Source: Flavobacterium ammoniigenes (lineage in GTDB: Bacteria > Bacteroidota > Bacteroidia > Flavobacteriales > Flavobacteriaceae). Taken from it: a stretch of 64,000 nucleotides of DNA. Below are positions 17,119 through 25,403 of the stretch, piece after piece (position 1 is the first letter of the stretch; each line of letters starts with the position of its first letter). The DNA is taken from contig NZ_AP025184.1 of NCBI RefSeq assembly GCF_020886055.1, positions 62,001 to 126,000 on the forward strand. Direction: 5' to 3'. The notes beneath the pieces are model-generated. The model saw nothing but the letters and a program-made list of their open reading frames with translations, ran no database searches and was not told the DNA's origin. The translations under genes were made by a program, and so were the position numbers.

Positions 17119-17853
17119 ATGCCAATTCGTAAATTCATATATGCTTTTTTCTTATTGACTATAGGAATTAGTCATGCACAAACTGAAAAAAAAATTGACA
17201 ACCAATCTATTCTTTGGTCAAGATATTACACCATAGTAAATCTAAATGAAAAATGGTCACTTCATTCGGAATTTGACAACAGACTCTTTTTAAAACCAGT
17301 TACTGAAAATCTATTTGTCATTCGTTCACAAGTTCGTTACAAGGCATCGAACTCGGTGGAATTAGGCGGAGGACTTGGTTTTTTTCATGTTGCAACACAA
17401 GATCCTGAAAACACGACTGATTTTATGATTCCCGAATACAGAGGGCAGCAAGACATTACTTGGAAAAACACCATTGGCAAAATTCAACTTAGTCAACGGT
17501 TTCAAATAGACGAACGTTTTATTCGAAATGCTTCCAAAACAGAGTTACTATCTGGCACTACATTTAATTGGCGATTCCGATTTAGAATTCAAGCGGAGTA
17601 TGATCTTTGGAAAAAAGACAACCGTTTTTTGAAAACGATTGTTCACGAAGAAATCTTATTAAATGCCGGGAAATCCATTGTAAAAAATAAGTTTGATCAA
17701 AATCGAATTTATGCTGCCTTTCAATATGGAATAAACCAAAAAATTGCCATCGAATTAGGCTATTTGAATAGCTTTCAGCAAAGAGCTAGTGGTGTCGATT
17801 ACTATGATCGCGATATCATTCGGTTTAGTATATTCCACAAATTGAAATTATAA
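17119..17853 (+). CDS. DUF2490 outer-membrane protein
   Basis: A 244-residue protein with a signal peptide (about 1-20, ending SHAQ) and a DUF2490 domain (SILWSRYYTIVNLNEKWSLHSEFDNRLF ... VIRSQVRYKASNSVELGGGLGFFHV ... DERFIRNASK ... FRFRIQAEYDLWK). The regular amphipathic strands and the end FSIFHKLKL suggest a 10-12-stranded outer-membrane barrel. The function of DUF2490 is unknown. It is a single-gene transcription unit that shares a bidirectional terminator with der. Confidence 0.88.
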   Translation: MPIRKFIYAFFLLTIGISHAQTEKKIDNQSILWSRYYTIVNLNEKWSLHSEFDNRLFLKPVTENLFVIRSQVRYKASNSVELGGGLGFFHVATQDPENTTDFMIPEYRGQQDITWKNTIGKIQLSQRFQIDERFIRNASKTELLSGTTFNWRFRFRIQAEYDLWKKDNRFLKTIVHEEILLNAGKSIVKNKFDQNRIYAAFQYGINQKIAIELGYLNSFQQRASGVDYYDRDIIRFSIFHKLKL

Positions 17854-17856
17854 CAT

Positions 17857-17886
17857 AAAAAAATCCCGACGAATCGGGACTTTTTG
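17857..17886. terminator. Bidirectional terminator between the DUF2490 gene and der
   Basis: Core stem TCCCGA (17864-17869) with TCGGGA (17874-17879), flanked by an A-run on the left and a T-run on the right. Confidence 0.85.
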
Positions 17887-17888
17887 TA

Positions 17889-19199
17889 TTATTTCTCTCT
17901 GATATAAATATCGATAGGCACTCCGGAGAAGTCCCATTTTTCTCTGATTTTGTTTTCCAAATACCTTTTGTACGGTTCTTTTACATATTGTGGTAAGTTA
18001 GCAAAGAACACAAACTGCGGCGTTTGCGTAGGCAATTGCATGCAATATTTAATTTTCACATACTTCCCTTTAGTCGCTGGTGGCGGATAGGCCTCCACTA
18101 CTTTCAACATGAATTCGTTGAATTTAGAAGTTGGAATACGTTGTTGTCTATTTTCATACACCTGAACTGTTGCTTCTAAAGCTTTTAACAAACGTTGTTT
18201 GGTCAAAGCCGAAACAAAAAGAATTGGCACATCGGTAAACGGCATTAATTCTTTTCTGATTTTTTCTTCGTAATCGCGGGTTGACATGGTATCTTTTTCA
18301 ACCAAGTCCCATTTGTTGACCAAAATCACCACTCCTTTACGGTTTTTCTCAGCCAACCAAAAAATACTTTGATCTTGGCCTTCAAATCCACGGGTAGCAT
18401 CGATAATTAGGATACACACATCGGCATGTTCAATTGCTCGTACCGAACGCATTACCGAATAAAATTCCAGATCTTCTTTCACCTTAGCTTTACGACGGAT
18501 TCCAGCAGTATCTACTAAGTTGAATTCAAATCCAAAACGGTCAAATTTAGTATCAATTGCGTCACGTGTCGTTCCTGCAATATCAGTAACAATGTATCGA
18601 TCTTGTCCAATCAAAGCATTGATAAAACTAGATTTTCCTGCATTAGGACGACCTACTACTGCAAAACGAGGCAATACTACTTCTTCTCCTGTTGGTTCGG
18701 GTTTGATTGGAAACGCATCAATTAAGGCATCCAATAAATCGCCTGTTCCACTTCCAGAAATACTAGCAAAGGTATAATAGTCACCTAAACCTAGGTTGTA
18801 AAATTCGATGGCATCTTTTTCACGCATCGCATTGTCTACCTTATTGACAGCCAATAAAACGGGTTTAGTTACTTTACGAAGTAATTTGGCCACCGCATCG
18901 TCCATTGGGGTAATTCCTTCTTCGACATCCACCACAAAAATGATTACATCAGCTTCATCTATAGCTAATTCAACTTGTTTGCGAATTTCACCTTCAAAAA
19001 TATCATCGGAACCACGTACATAACCACCGGTATCAATAACCGAAAACTCTTTTCCATTCCATTCACTTTTTCCATAATTTCGGTCACGGGTTACCCCTGA
19101 AACTGAATCTACGATAGCTTCTCTTCTTTGGATCAATCGGTTAAAAAGGGTCGATTTTCCTACGTTAGGTCTTCCTACTATGGCTACTATGTTGTTCAT
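17889..19199 (-). CDS. der: Ribosome biogenesis GTPase Der (EngA)
   Basis: Essential double-GTPase that acts in 50S subunit maturation. The 436 residues contain two tandem G domains: first P-loop GRPNVGKST at about residue 8, with DTGG and NKVD; second P-loop GRPNAGKSS near 181, with DTAG and NKWD. A C-terminal KH-like domain follows ([32 protein letters not shown]). All switch motifs are intact. It is leftward, downstream of era, with its own -7 box, and both genes belong to ribosome assembly, so co-regulation is plausible. Start ATG 19199 matches the normal N-terminus. Confidence 0.98.
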   Translation of the reverse strand: MNNIVAIVGRPNVGKSTLFNRLIQRREAIVDSVSGVTRDRNYGKSEWNGKEFSVIDTGGYVRGSDDIFEGEIRKQVELAIDEADVIIFVVDVEEGITPMDDAVAKLLRKVTKPVLLAVNKVDNAMREKDAIEFYNLGLGDYYTFASISGSGTGDLLDALIDAFPIKPEPTGEEVVLPRFAVVGRPNAGKSSFINALIGQDRYIVTDIAGTTRDAIDTKFDRFGFEFNLVDTAGIRRKAKVKEDLEFYSVMRSVRAIEHADVCILIIDATRGFEGQDQSIFWLAEKNRKGVVILVNKWDLVEKDTMSTRDYEEKIRKELMPFTDVPILFVSALTKQRLLKALEATVQVYENRQQRIPTSKFNEFMLKVVEAYPPPATKGKYVKIKYCMQLPTQTPQFVFFANLPQYVKEPYKRYLENKIREKWDFSGVPIDIYIREK

Positions 19200-19220
19200 A
19201 ATCTAATTTCAAATATTTTG

Positions 19221-19228
19221 CAAAGGTA
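19221..19228 (-). promoter_or_regulatory. -7 box (TACCTTTG) of der
   Basis: Exact TAnnTTTG on the minus strand (CAAAGGTA on plus), 21 bp upstream of the der start. Confidence 0.6.
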
Positions 19229-19256
19229 CACTATTATTTTGTAAGCTACTACAGTG

Positions 19257-19345
19257 GTGCGTGAAGGATGGGAGTAAAAATCCTTTGTTGCCCCTCTTGG
19301 GCAATAAAGATTGAAACGGATAGCCTGACCCTTGTGGTCACGCCA
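19257..19345. repeat. Structured intergenic element between era and der (candidate repeat or ncRNA)
   Basis: A compact non-coding segment closed by GCGTGA (19259-19264) with TCACGC (19338-19343). Inside lie AAGGAT (19264-19269) with ATCCTT (19280-19285) and TTGCCC (19288-19293) with GGGCAA (19299-19304). An alternative stem TGACC (19326-19330) with GGTCA (19336-19340) competes with the outer arm. It resembles structured intergenic repeats I recall from flavobacterial genomes, but only one copy lies in this window, so repeat status is not shown here. Confidence 0.45.
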
Positions 19346-19350
19346 AAAAA

Positions 19351-20232
19351 TTAGTTGTTGTAGCCAAAACGTTTTAGCATATTGGCATTGCTACGCCAAT
19401 TTTTATTGACTTTGACATACAATTCGATGTGAATTTGTTTGCCAAAGAATTTTTCTAAATCGGCACGCGAGTCCATTCCTACTTTTTTCAAAGCAGCGCC
19501 TTTGTGGCCAATGATAATTCCTTTTTGGGTATCGCGTTCCACCATAATTAAGGAACGAATGCGAATGATATTTTCATCTTCAAAGAATTCTTCGGTAACG
19601 ATTTCAACCGCATACGGAATCTCTTTGCTGTAGTTCAACAAGATTTTTTCACGGATGGTTTCGTTGACAAAGAAACGTTCCGGTTTGTCTGTCAATTGAT
19701 CTTTGGGATAATAGGCTGGCGATTCAGGTAGTAATTCGATAATGCGACCAAAAACTTCTGGTACATTAAAATTTTGCAAAGCTGAGATTGGGAAAATTTC
19801 GGCATTCGGCACTTTTGCTGTCCAAAAAGCCACTTGCTCTTCCAATTGTTCTTGATTCGAATTATCGATTTTATTCAACAACAATAATACTGGAATTTTG
19901 GCGTGGATAATTTTATTAAAAAAGGCATCGTCTTTTAATTCTTGTTCGCCAATTTCGACCATATAAATCAAAATATCTGCGTCTTCAAAAGCCGACTTCA
20001 CAAAGTTCATCATCGATTCCTGCATTTCGTAGGCCGGCTTGATGATACCAGGCGTGTCTGACAAAACCAATTGAAAATCTTCTCCATTCACAATCCCCAA
20101 AATTCTATGACGAGTGGTTTGTGCTTTAGAAGTAATTATGGACAACCTTTCGCCTACGAAAGCGTTCATTAAGGTTGATTTTCCTACGTTTGGATTTCCA
20201 ATGATGTTTACAAAACCTGCTTTGTGTGCCAT
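19351..20232 (-). CDS. era: GTPase Era
   Basis: Essential GTPase that binds the 3' end of 16S rRNA and couples 30S assembly to growth. The 293 residues hold the G domain with P-loop GNPNVGKST (residues 12-20), DTPGI and NKID, and a C-terminal KH domain (about 200-285) with the GHKGAALKKVGMDSRADLEKFF RNA-binding helix. N-terminus AHKAGFVNIIGNPNVGKS is the standard Era opening. It is leftward with its own -7 box and is followed downstream by a structured intergenic element and der. No terminator with a T-run is obvious after it. Confidence 0.98.
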   Translation of the reverse strand: MAHKAGFVNIIGNPNVGKSTLMNAFVGERLSIITSKAQTTRHRILGIVNGEDFQLVLSDTPGIIKPAYEMQESMMNFVKSAFEDADILIYMVEIGEQELKDDAFFNKIIHAKIPVLLLLNKIDNSNQEQLEEQVAFWTAKVPNAEIFPISALQNFNVPEVFGRIIELLPESPAYYPKDQLTDKPERFFVNETIREKILLNYSKEIPYAVEIVTEEFFEDENIIRIRSLIMVERDTQKGIIIGHKGAALKKVGMDSRADLEKFFGKQIHIELYVKVNKNWRSNANMLKRFGYNN

Positions 20233-20252
20233 TTACTGCGTTTTAATTTTTG

Positions 20253-20260
20253 CAAAGGTA
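20253..20260 (-). promoter_or_regulatory. -7 box (TACCTTTG) of era
   Basis: Exact TAnnTTTG on the minus strand, 20 bp upstream of the era start, with the same sequence as the der box. Confidence 0.6.
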
Positions 20261-20307
20261 GTTATATCAAGCTAATAGAAGAAATAAAAGATTTTTAATT
20301 TTTTTTG

Positions 20308-20337
20308 TTGCAATAGTCAAATTTGGTTGTATATTTG
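20308..20337 (+). promoter_or_regulatory. Promoter of the initiator tRNA gene
   Basis: TTG (20308-20310), 19-bp spacer, then TATATTTG (20330-20337), a full match to the Bacteroidota TTG-N17-23-TAnnTTTG layout, ending 12 bp before the mature tRNA. Confidence 0.7.
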
Positions 20338-20349
20338 CACTCGAAACAT

Positions 20350-20422
20350 CGCGGGATAGAGCAGTAGGCAGCTCGTCGGGCTCATAACCCGAAGGTCACA
20401 GGTTCGAGTCCTGTTCCCGCTA
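20350..20422 (+). tRNA. Initiator tRNA-fMet (CAT)
   Basis: Full cloverleaf: acceptor CGCGGGA/TCCCGCT, D stem GAGC/GCTC, anticodon stem TCGGG/CCCGA around loop CTCATAA (anticodon CAT, 20383-20385), variable AGGTC, T stem ACAGG/CCTGT with loop TTCGAGT, discriminator A. Two initiator hallmarks are seen: an unpaired first base (C1 opposite U72) and three consecutive G-C pairs at the base of the anticodon stem. The 3' CCA is not encoded (CTA follows). It has its own promoter and a strong terminator, so it is a single-gene unit. Confidence 0.97.
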
Positions 20423-20429
20423 CTAAGAC

Positions 20430-20460
20430 AAAACCTCAAAAGCAATTTTGAGGTTTTTTT
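20430..20460 (+). terminator. Terminator of the initiator tRNA gene
   Basis: 12-bp perfect stem AAAACCTCAAAA (20430-20441) with TTTTGAGGTTTT (20446-20457), loop GCAA, then a T-run. Confidence 0.92.
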
Positions 20461-20536
20461 ATGCAAACAATTCAATTTATTTTGTTTACTTTAGTTTGTG
20501 TATCCATACTTACTTAAAGAAATTAAATTATATAAA

Positions 20537-21472
20537 ATGAAAAAAACTATTGTATTGTTTTTTCTAAGTTTCGCTTTATCATCCTATGCTCAAACCAATC
20601 AAGAAATAGCCAAAAGCGCTTTAAAAATTGAAATGCTATTCCCGGAGGCTAAAACCAAAGCAGTCATTTTAAGTTATGATGACGGAGCAATGCAAGACAG
20701 ACAATTGGTAGCCCTATTAAATAAATACAACCTAATAGGAACCTTTCATTTGAATTCAAATAAATTAGGAACTGACTCCTATTACAATTATTTAAACAAA
20801 GAGGAAATAAAAGAATTATTTAAAGGTCATGAAGTATCAGTTCATTCAGCCAATCATCCGAATTTACCGGACATTTCTAAAGTAGATGTTGTCTATGAAA
20901 TTGTTGAAGACAGAAAAGAATTAGAACGTTTAGTAGGCTATCCTGTAAGAGGAATGGCCTATCCATTTGGCAATACCAATGATGCTGTCATTGAAACTAT
21001 CAAGGGAACTGGAATAGAATATGCAAGAACAGTGGGTGATACTTATAATTATGAAATTCCAAAAGATTTATTAAGATGGCACCCAACAATGCATCAATTT
21101 GGAAAAGCCTATTGGGAGACAAATCAACCTGAAAAAGACAAAAAAGAACTGGCTCTTTTTTATAAAACTATTGAAGATTTTATGAATACAAAAGAGCTAG
21201 CTCTACTAGACATTTGGGGTCATAGTTGGGAAATGGGATCTGACCAAAAAAAATGGGAGGAAGCTGAAAAATATTTAAAACTAATTGCTAATAACCCAGC
21301 TATTTTTTACGCAAAACAAATTAATATTGTGGATTATATTACTGCTTTTAGAAATCTAAAATTCTCCGTTGATAAAAATATAGTAATTAATCCGAGTGCC
21401 CTAAAAGTGTATTTCAAAATTAACAATATTGTTTATACTGTTGAAGGGGGATCTACAATAAAACTCTTATAA
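20537..21472 (+). CDS. Secreted polysaccharide deacetylase (NodB/CE4 family)
   Basis: A 311-residue protein from ATG 20537, which begins a good signal peptide (MKKTIVLFFLSFALSSYAQ). The GTG at 20498 would add 13 residues and spoil the signal. The NodB fold is recognised by SYDDGAMQDRQLVALLNKYNLIGTFHLNS (catalytic Asp-Asp near residue 46), HSANHPNL near residue 101 (metal-binding His pair), and MAYPFGN. C-terminal segments LALLDIWGHSWEMG fit motif 4/5 of CE4 enzymes. It should remove N- or O-acetyl groups from an extracellular or cell-wall glycan; the actual glycan is unknown. A single gene after the tRNA terminator. Confidence 0.88.
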   Translation: MKKTIVLFFLSFALSSYAQTNQEIAKSALKIEMLFPEAKTKAVILSYDDGAMQDRQLVALLNKYNLIGTFHLNSNKLGTDSYYNYLNKEEIKELFKGHEVSVHSANHPNLPDISKVDVVYEIVEDRKELERLVGYPVRGMAYPFGNTNDAVIETIKGTGIEYARTVGDTYNYEIPKDLLRWHPTMHQFGKAYWETNQPEKDKKELALFYKTIEDFMNTKELALLDIWGHSWEMGSDQKKWEEAEKYLKLIANNPAIFYAKQINIVDYITAFRNLKFSVDKNIVINPSALKVYFKINNIVYTVEGGSTIKLL

Positions 21473-21526
21473 CATAGCTGCTATTCTTTACGTTCAAATA
21501 AATAATTTGCTTTTAACTAAATATTA

Positions 21527-21576
21527 ATAGTCGTTGTATTTTATTCTGTAGAATAAACTTTAATTTTAACGACTAT
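21527..21576 (+). promoter_or_regulatory. Inverted repeat overlapping the VWA gene start codon
   Basis: Nine-bp arms ATAGTCGTT (21527-21535) and AACGACTAT (21568-21576); the second arm contains the first two bases of ATG 21575. A smaller palindrome TTATTC-TGTA-GAATAA (21541-21556) lies in the loop. It could sequester the start codon in mRNA or bind a regulator as DNA. Confidence 0.4.
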
Positions 21577-22693
21577 GAAAAAGAATAGTACAAAAGGTTT
21601 TTTCTTCAAACCCTATGAAGCTCCATTTGAGACTCCATTTGAAAAACTGTTTAAAATTTTCAAAGAGTTAATTACCCATACTTCAGGCGATTTTGACGAA
21701 GCAATCGATTGGCTGCGCCAATTGGATGTAGAATACAAATTGACTGATTCCAACTACACTATTGATGATTTTGTTGAAGACTTAAAAAAGAAAGGCTACA
21801 TCAAAGAAGAAGTCGATGGCGATGGCAACTCGGGTACTAAAATCACTGCCAAAACAGAAAGAGCAATTCGGCAACAAGCACTGGATCAAATTTTCGGAAA
21901 CCTGAAACAATCCAAAACCGGAAGTCACAATACTAAATCTTCTGGTAAAGGCGACGAACAAACTGGAGAATTCAGAGAATACCGCTTTGGTGACGGATTG
22001 GATAACATTTCGATAACCGAAAGTTTGCGTAATGCGCAAATCAATAATGGTTTGGATGAATTCAAACTCACCGAAAACGATTTGATTGTTGAGGAATCCA
22101 AATTCAAAGCACAAATGAGTACGGTGTTGATGATTGACATCAGCCACAGTATGATTTTGTATGGCGAAGACCGAATTACGCCTGCCAAAAAAGTAGCAAT
22201 GGCTTTGGCCGAATTGATTACTACACGCTACCCAAAAGATACCATTGACATTTTGGTTTTTGGCAACGATGCCTGGCCCATCAAAATCAAAGATTTGCCT
22301 TATTTGCAAGTAGGACCGTATCATACGAATACGGTTGCCGGATTACAATTGGCCATGGACATGCTCCGCAGAAAACGAAATACCAACAAACAAATTTTCA
22401 TGATCACCGACGGAAAGCCAAGTTGTGTTAGAGAGAAAAACGGCGACTACTACATGAATAGTAATGGACTAGATCCTTACATCACGGAGCAATGCTATAA
22501 TCAAGCGGCTCAGGCTCGAAAATTACACATTCCGATTACTACGTTTATGATTGCCAATGACCCGTATTTACAACAATTTGTGAATCATTTTACCGAAGCC
22601 AATCAGGGAAAAGCGTTTTATACCGGCTTAAAAGGTTTGGGAGAAATGATTTTTGAAGATTACGAAACCAACCGAAAAAAGAAAATTAATTAG
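21575..22693 (+). CDS. VWA domain protein (partner of AAA ATPase)
   Basis: A 372-residue cytoplasmic protein. The VWA domain occupies about residues 180-360 with the MIDAS motif DISHS at 188-192 and the second metal loop in FMITDGKPS. The N-terminal half is charged and helical with a Gly/Ser/Thr-rich linker around 115-130. It has no signal peptide or membrane helix, unlike BatA/BatB. It precedes, by 16 bp, a magnesium-chelatase-like AAA ATPase; such MoxR/ChlI plus VWA pairs act like chelatase subunits I and D, inserting metals or remodelling protein complexes. The client of this pair is not known. Confidence 0.88.
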   Translation: MKKNSTKGFFFKPYEAPFETPFEKLFKIFKELITHTSGDFDEAIDWLRQLDVEYKLTDSNYTIDDFVEDLKKKGYIKEEVDGDGNSGTKITAKTERAIRQQALDQIFGNLKQSKTGSHNTKSSGKGDEQTGEFREYRFGDGLDNISITESLRNAQINNGLDEFKLTENDLIVEESKFKAQMSTVLMIDISHSMILYGEDRITPAKKVAMALAELITTRYPKDTIDILVFGNDAWPIKIKDLPYLQVGPYHTNTVAGLQLAMDMLRRKRNTNKQIFMITDGKPSCVREKNGDYYMNSNGLDPYITEQCYNQAAQARKLHIPITTFMIANDPYLQQFVNHFTEANQGKAFYTGLKGLGEMIFEDYETNRKKKIN

Positions 22694-22709
22694 ACATTCA
22701 AACTGAAAT

Positions 22710-24179
22710 ATGACACTAGATACCATCACTACCTTAGGTGAATTAAAAAAATCCAACTACGTTTCCAAGAACATAAAAGACGAATTACGAGACAACCTGC
22801 GTAACAAAATTAAAGCAGGTGAAGCAGCTTTTGAAGGCGTTCACGGATTTGAAAACACAGTAATTCCAGAATTGGAACGTGCTATTTTGTCGAGACATAA
22901 TATTAATTTATTAGGGCTTCGTGGTCAAGCCAAAACACGTATGGCGCGCAAAATGATTGAATTATTGGACGAATACATCCCAGTGGTGGCCGGTTCCGAA
23001 ATTAACGACGATCCTTTGAACCCAATTTCGCGTTTTGCCAAAGATTTAATTGCCGAAAAAGGAGATGCGACACCAATTGAATGGTTGCATCGTTCGGAAC
23101 GATTTTTCGAAAAATTAGCAACACCCGATGTAACTGTAGCCGATCTAATTGGTGACATTGATCCAATCAAAGCCGCTACTTTAAAATTGTCTTATGCCGA
23201 TGATCGAGTGATTCATTTTGGAATGATACCGAGAGCCAATCGCTGTATTTTTGTCATCAATGAATTACCTGATTTACAAGCGCGCATTCAAGTGGCTTTG
23301 TTTAATATTTTACAAGAAGGTGATATTCAAATCCGAGGTTTTAAATTGCGATTGCCTTTGGATTTACAATTCATTTTTACGGCCAATCCAGAAGATTATA
23401 CCAATAGAGGGAGTATTGTTACACCGCTTAAAGACAGAATTGGTTCCCAAATTCTTACGCATTATCCGGAAACAATCGCCATTGCACGCACTATTACCCA
23501 GCAAGAAGCTAAATTGCTACACCAACAATCCGAAACGATTCACGTTCCTTCTTTAGCCAAAGATTTGTTAGAACAAATTAGTTTTGAAGCGAGAGAAAGT
23601 GAATACATTGATAGTAAAAGTGGGGTGAGTGCCCGTTTAAGTATTACAGCCTATGAAACATTATTAAGTACAGCTGAACGCAGAGCTTTGCAATCGGGAG
23701 TAGAAACAACTACTGTTCGTTTATCCGATTTTATGGGTATCATTCCAGCTATCACTGGAAAAGTCGAATTAGTTTACGAAGGCGAACAAGAAGGAGCCGC
23801 AGCTGTCGCACAACATTTAATTGGCGATGCCATTCACACCTTCTTTCCAGCTTATTTCCCAAAAATAGAAAAACTAGAACGCGACCTAGAAGCTAGCCCT
23901 TATGCCCAACTATTAGAATGGTTTTTTGCTGAAACTGGTATTGAACTATTAGACAACGCCACTGATGAAGAGTATCGAAATACCTTAGACGCAATACTTC
24001 CTTTGAATGATTTAATCGAGAAATACCAAGCTGATTTTCCATTGGAAGACCGCTACTTCTTAAAAGAGTTCATTTTATGGGGATTGGTTGAATACGATAA
24101 ATTGAGCAAAGACCGATTCGAAAAAGGCTACCAAATTAAAGACTTGTATAGTAATTATATTAATAAACTGAAAAGTTAA
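22710..24179 (+). CDS. Magnesium chelatase-like AAA+ ATPase (ChlI/MoxR type)
   Basis: A 489-residue ATPase. Walker A is GLRGQAKTR (residues 69-77), followed by a helical insert, then FVINELPDLQARIQVALFNILQEGDIQIRGFKLRLPLDLQFIFTANPEDYTNRGSIVTPLKDRIGSQI. The Walker B region here has Asn-Glu in place of the usual Asp-Glu, and FTANPED with the arginine-containing TPLKDR is the sensor/arginine-finger block of the chelatase group. The C-terminal 120 residues (ELLDNATDEEYRNTLDAILPLN...) are helical. It forms an operon with the upstream VWA gene. No tetrapyrrole pathway gene is near, so true Mg/Co chelation is not indicated; chaperone-like activity is more likely. Confidence 0.88.
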   Translation: MTLDTITTLGELKKSNYVSKNIKDELRDNLRNKIKAGEAAFEGVHGFENTVIPELERAILSRHNINLLGLRGQAKTRMARKMIELLDEYIPVVAGSEINDDPLNPISRFAKDLIAEKGDATPIEWLHRSERFFEKLATPDVTVADLIGDIDPIKAATLKLSYADDRVIHFGMIPRANRCIFVINELPDLQARIQVALFNILQEGDIQIRGFKLRLPLDLQFIFTANPEDYTNRGSIVTPLKDRIGSQILTHYPETIAIARTITQQEAKLLHQQSETIHVPSLAKDLLEQISFEARESEYIDSKSGVSARLSITAYETLLSTAERRALQSGVETTTVRLSDFMGIIPAITGKVELVYEGEQEGAAAVAQHLIGDAIHTFFPAYFPKIEKLERDLEASPYAQLLEWFFAETGIELLDNATDEEYRNTLDAILPLNDLIEKYQADFPLEDRYFLKEFILWGLVEYDKLSKDRFEKGYQIKDLYSNYINKLKS

Positions 24180-24220
24180 AAGGAAAGCTATTATTTCTTA
24201 ACTTATTAGTTCTTAATTAG

Positions 24221-24228
24221 TATTTTTG
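24221..24228 (+). promoter_or_regulatory. -7 box (TATTTTTG) of the GNAT-like gene
   Basis: Exact TAnnTTTG, 19 bp before the TTG start at 24248. Confidence 0.5.
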
Positions 24229-24247
24229 AAAAATATCCAGTTTCAAT

Positions 24248-25399
24248 TTGAACACTACTTATTCGTACCAAATCTATTCCTCGGCTTCTCAACTTCCTGA
24301 AAATTGGAACGAATTGGCCGTTTCCACGATTTTTTTATCCAAAGAGTACCTTTCGATTTTAGAAAAATCGGCACCTGCTAATATGAGTTGCCATTTTATT
24401 GGACTATTTGAAAATGAGACTTTAGTGGGTATAGCAGTTTCTCAATTTTTAGATTTAAACCTGCTAGAATCTTTTGGTAATCGAGATAAATGTATCAAAT
24501 CATTTATACGGAATATAGTATTCAAAAATTTCTGTTCCCATATCTTATTGATTGGAAACAATACTTTGACAGGTCAAAATGCATTTGTATTTTCTGAAAA
24601 TGCCCATCCAACTGAGGTATTAAAAACACTAAAAAAATCTGTTTTAGCGCTAAAAGAAATTTTCAAGAAGCAAGGCAAAAAAGTCCATATGTGTGGATTA
24701 AAGGATTTTTGCGAACCGGAATTAAGCCGATTTGAAATACCTGAATTCAATCCTTATTTACGTTTTTCGACCCAACCCAATATGATTTTTAAAGTCAGAG
24801 ACAATTGGAAAACCGAAGAAGATTATGTGGCTGCCTTGTCCAAAAAATACCGAGATCAATACAAACGCGCCCGAAAAAAGGCAAGCGGACTAGTTAAAAA
24901 ACAATTGTCTTTAGAGGAAATTATAACGCAAGAAGAAGTAATTTATGATTTGTATTTACATGTAGCCAAAAGTGCCCCTTTCAATACGTTCTTTTTGCCC
25001 AAAAACCACTTTGCTGTTTTTAAAGCTCAACTGCAAGAGAATTTTTTATTCTATGGCTATTTTGAAAATGGAAAATTAATAGGTTTCAATACCTTAATTA
25101 AAAACGGAAGCGATTTAGATACCTACTTTTTAGGGTATGATGACAGCATTCAAAGAGAAAAGATGTTGTATTTGAATATGTTATACGACATGATTGGCTA
25201 TGCCATCAAAGAACAATTCGAAACCATTATATTTGCTCGAACTGCCCTTGAAATAAAAAGTTCTGTAGGCGCAACACCTTTAAAAATGTTCGGCATGATG
25301 CGTCATGACAATACCTTTATCAATAGTCGTCTGAATTTCTTTTTTCACTATTTAGAACCCCAAACCGTTTGGACCGAGCGTCATCCGTTTCAGGATTAA
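24248..25399 (+). CDS. GNAT/FemAB-like acyltransferase fold protein
   Basis: A 383-residue cytoplasmic protein. Two GNAT-like halves can be seen: an N-terminal ENETLVGIAVSQF segment and a C-terminal part with LSKKYRDQYKRARKK, ENFLFYGYFENGKLIGFNTLI and YLNMLYDMIGYAIKEQF. This resembles the FemAB/peptidogalycan acyltransferase group more than simple N-acetyltransferases. Substrate unknown. The start is a TTG at 24248: an in-frame TGA lies at 24227-24229, no ATG occurs before residue about 45, and a -7 box lies 19 bp upstream, so the non-ATG start is the best reading. It ends 4 bp before the convergent ABC-F gene. Confidence 0.75.
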   Translation: MNTTYSYQIYSSASQLPENWNELAVSTIFLSKEYLSILEKSAPANMSCHFIGLFENETLVGIAVSQFLDLNLLESFGNRDKCIKSFIRNIVFKNFCSHILLIGNNTLTGQNAFVFSENAHPTEVLKTLKKSVLALKEIFKKQGKKVHMCGLKDFCEPELSRFEIPEFNPYLRFSTQPNMIFKVRDNWKTEEDYVAALSKKYRDQYKRARKKASGLVKKQLSLEEIITQEEVIYDLYLHVAKSAPFNTFFLPKNHFAVFKAQLQENFLFYGYFENGKLIGFNTLIKNGSDLDTYFLGYDDSIQREKMLYLNMLYDMIGYAIKEQFETIIFARTALEIKSSVGATPLKMFGMMRHDNTFINSRLNFFFHYLEPQTVWTERHPFQD

Positions 25400-25403
25400 T
25401 TTT

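Noticed and set aside
21782..22324. 180-codon minus-strand frame inside the VWA gene
   Set aside because: Composition (Phe/Asn/Val-rich) and lack of any motif mark it as an antisense shadow of a clear VWA gene.
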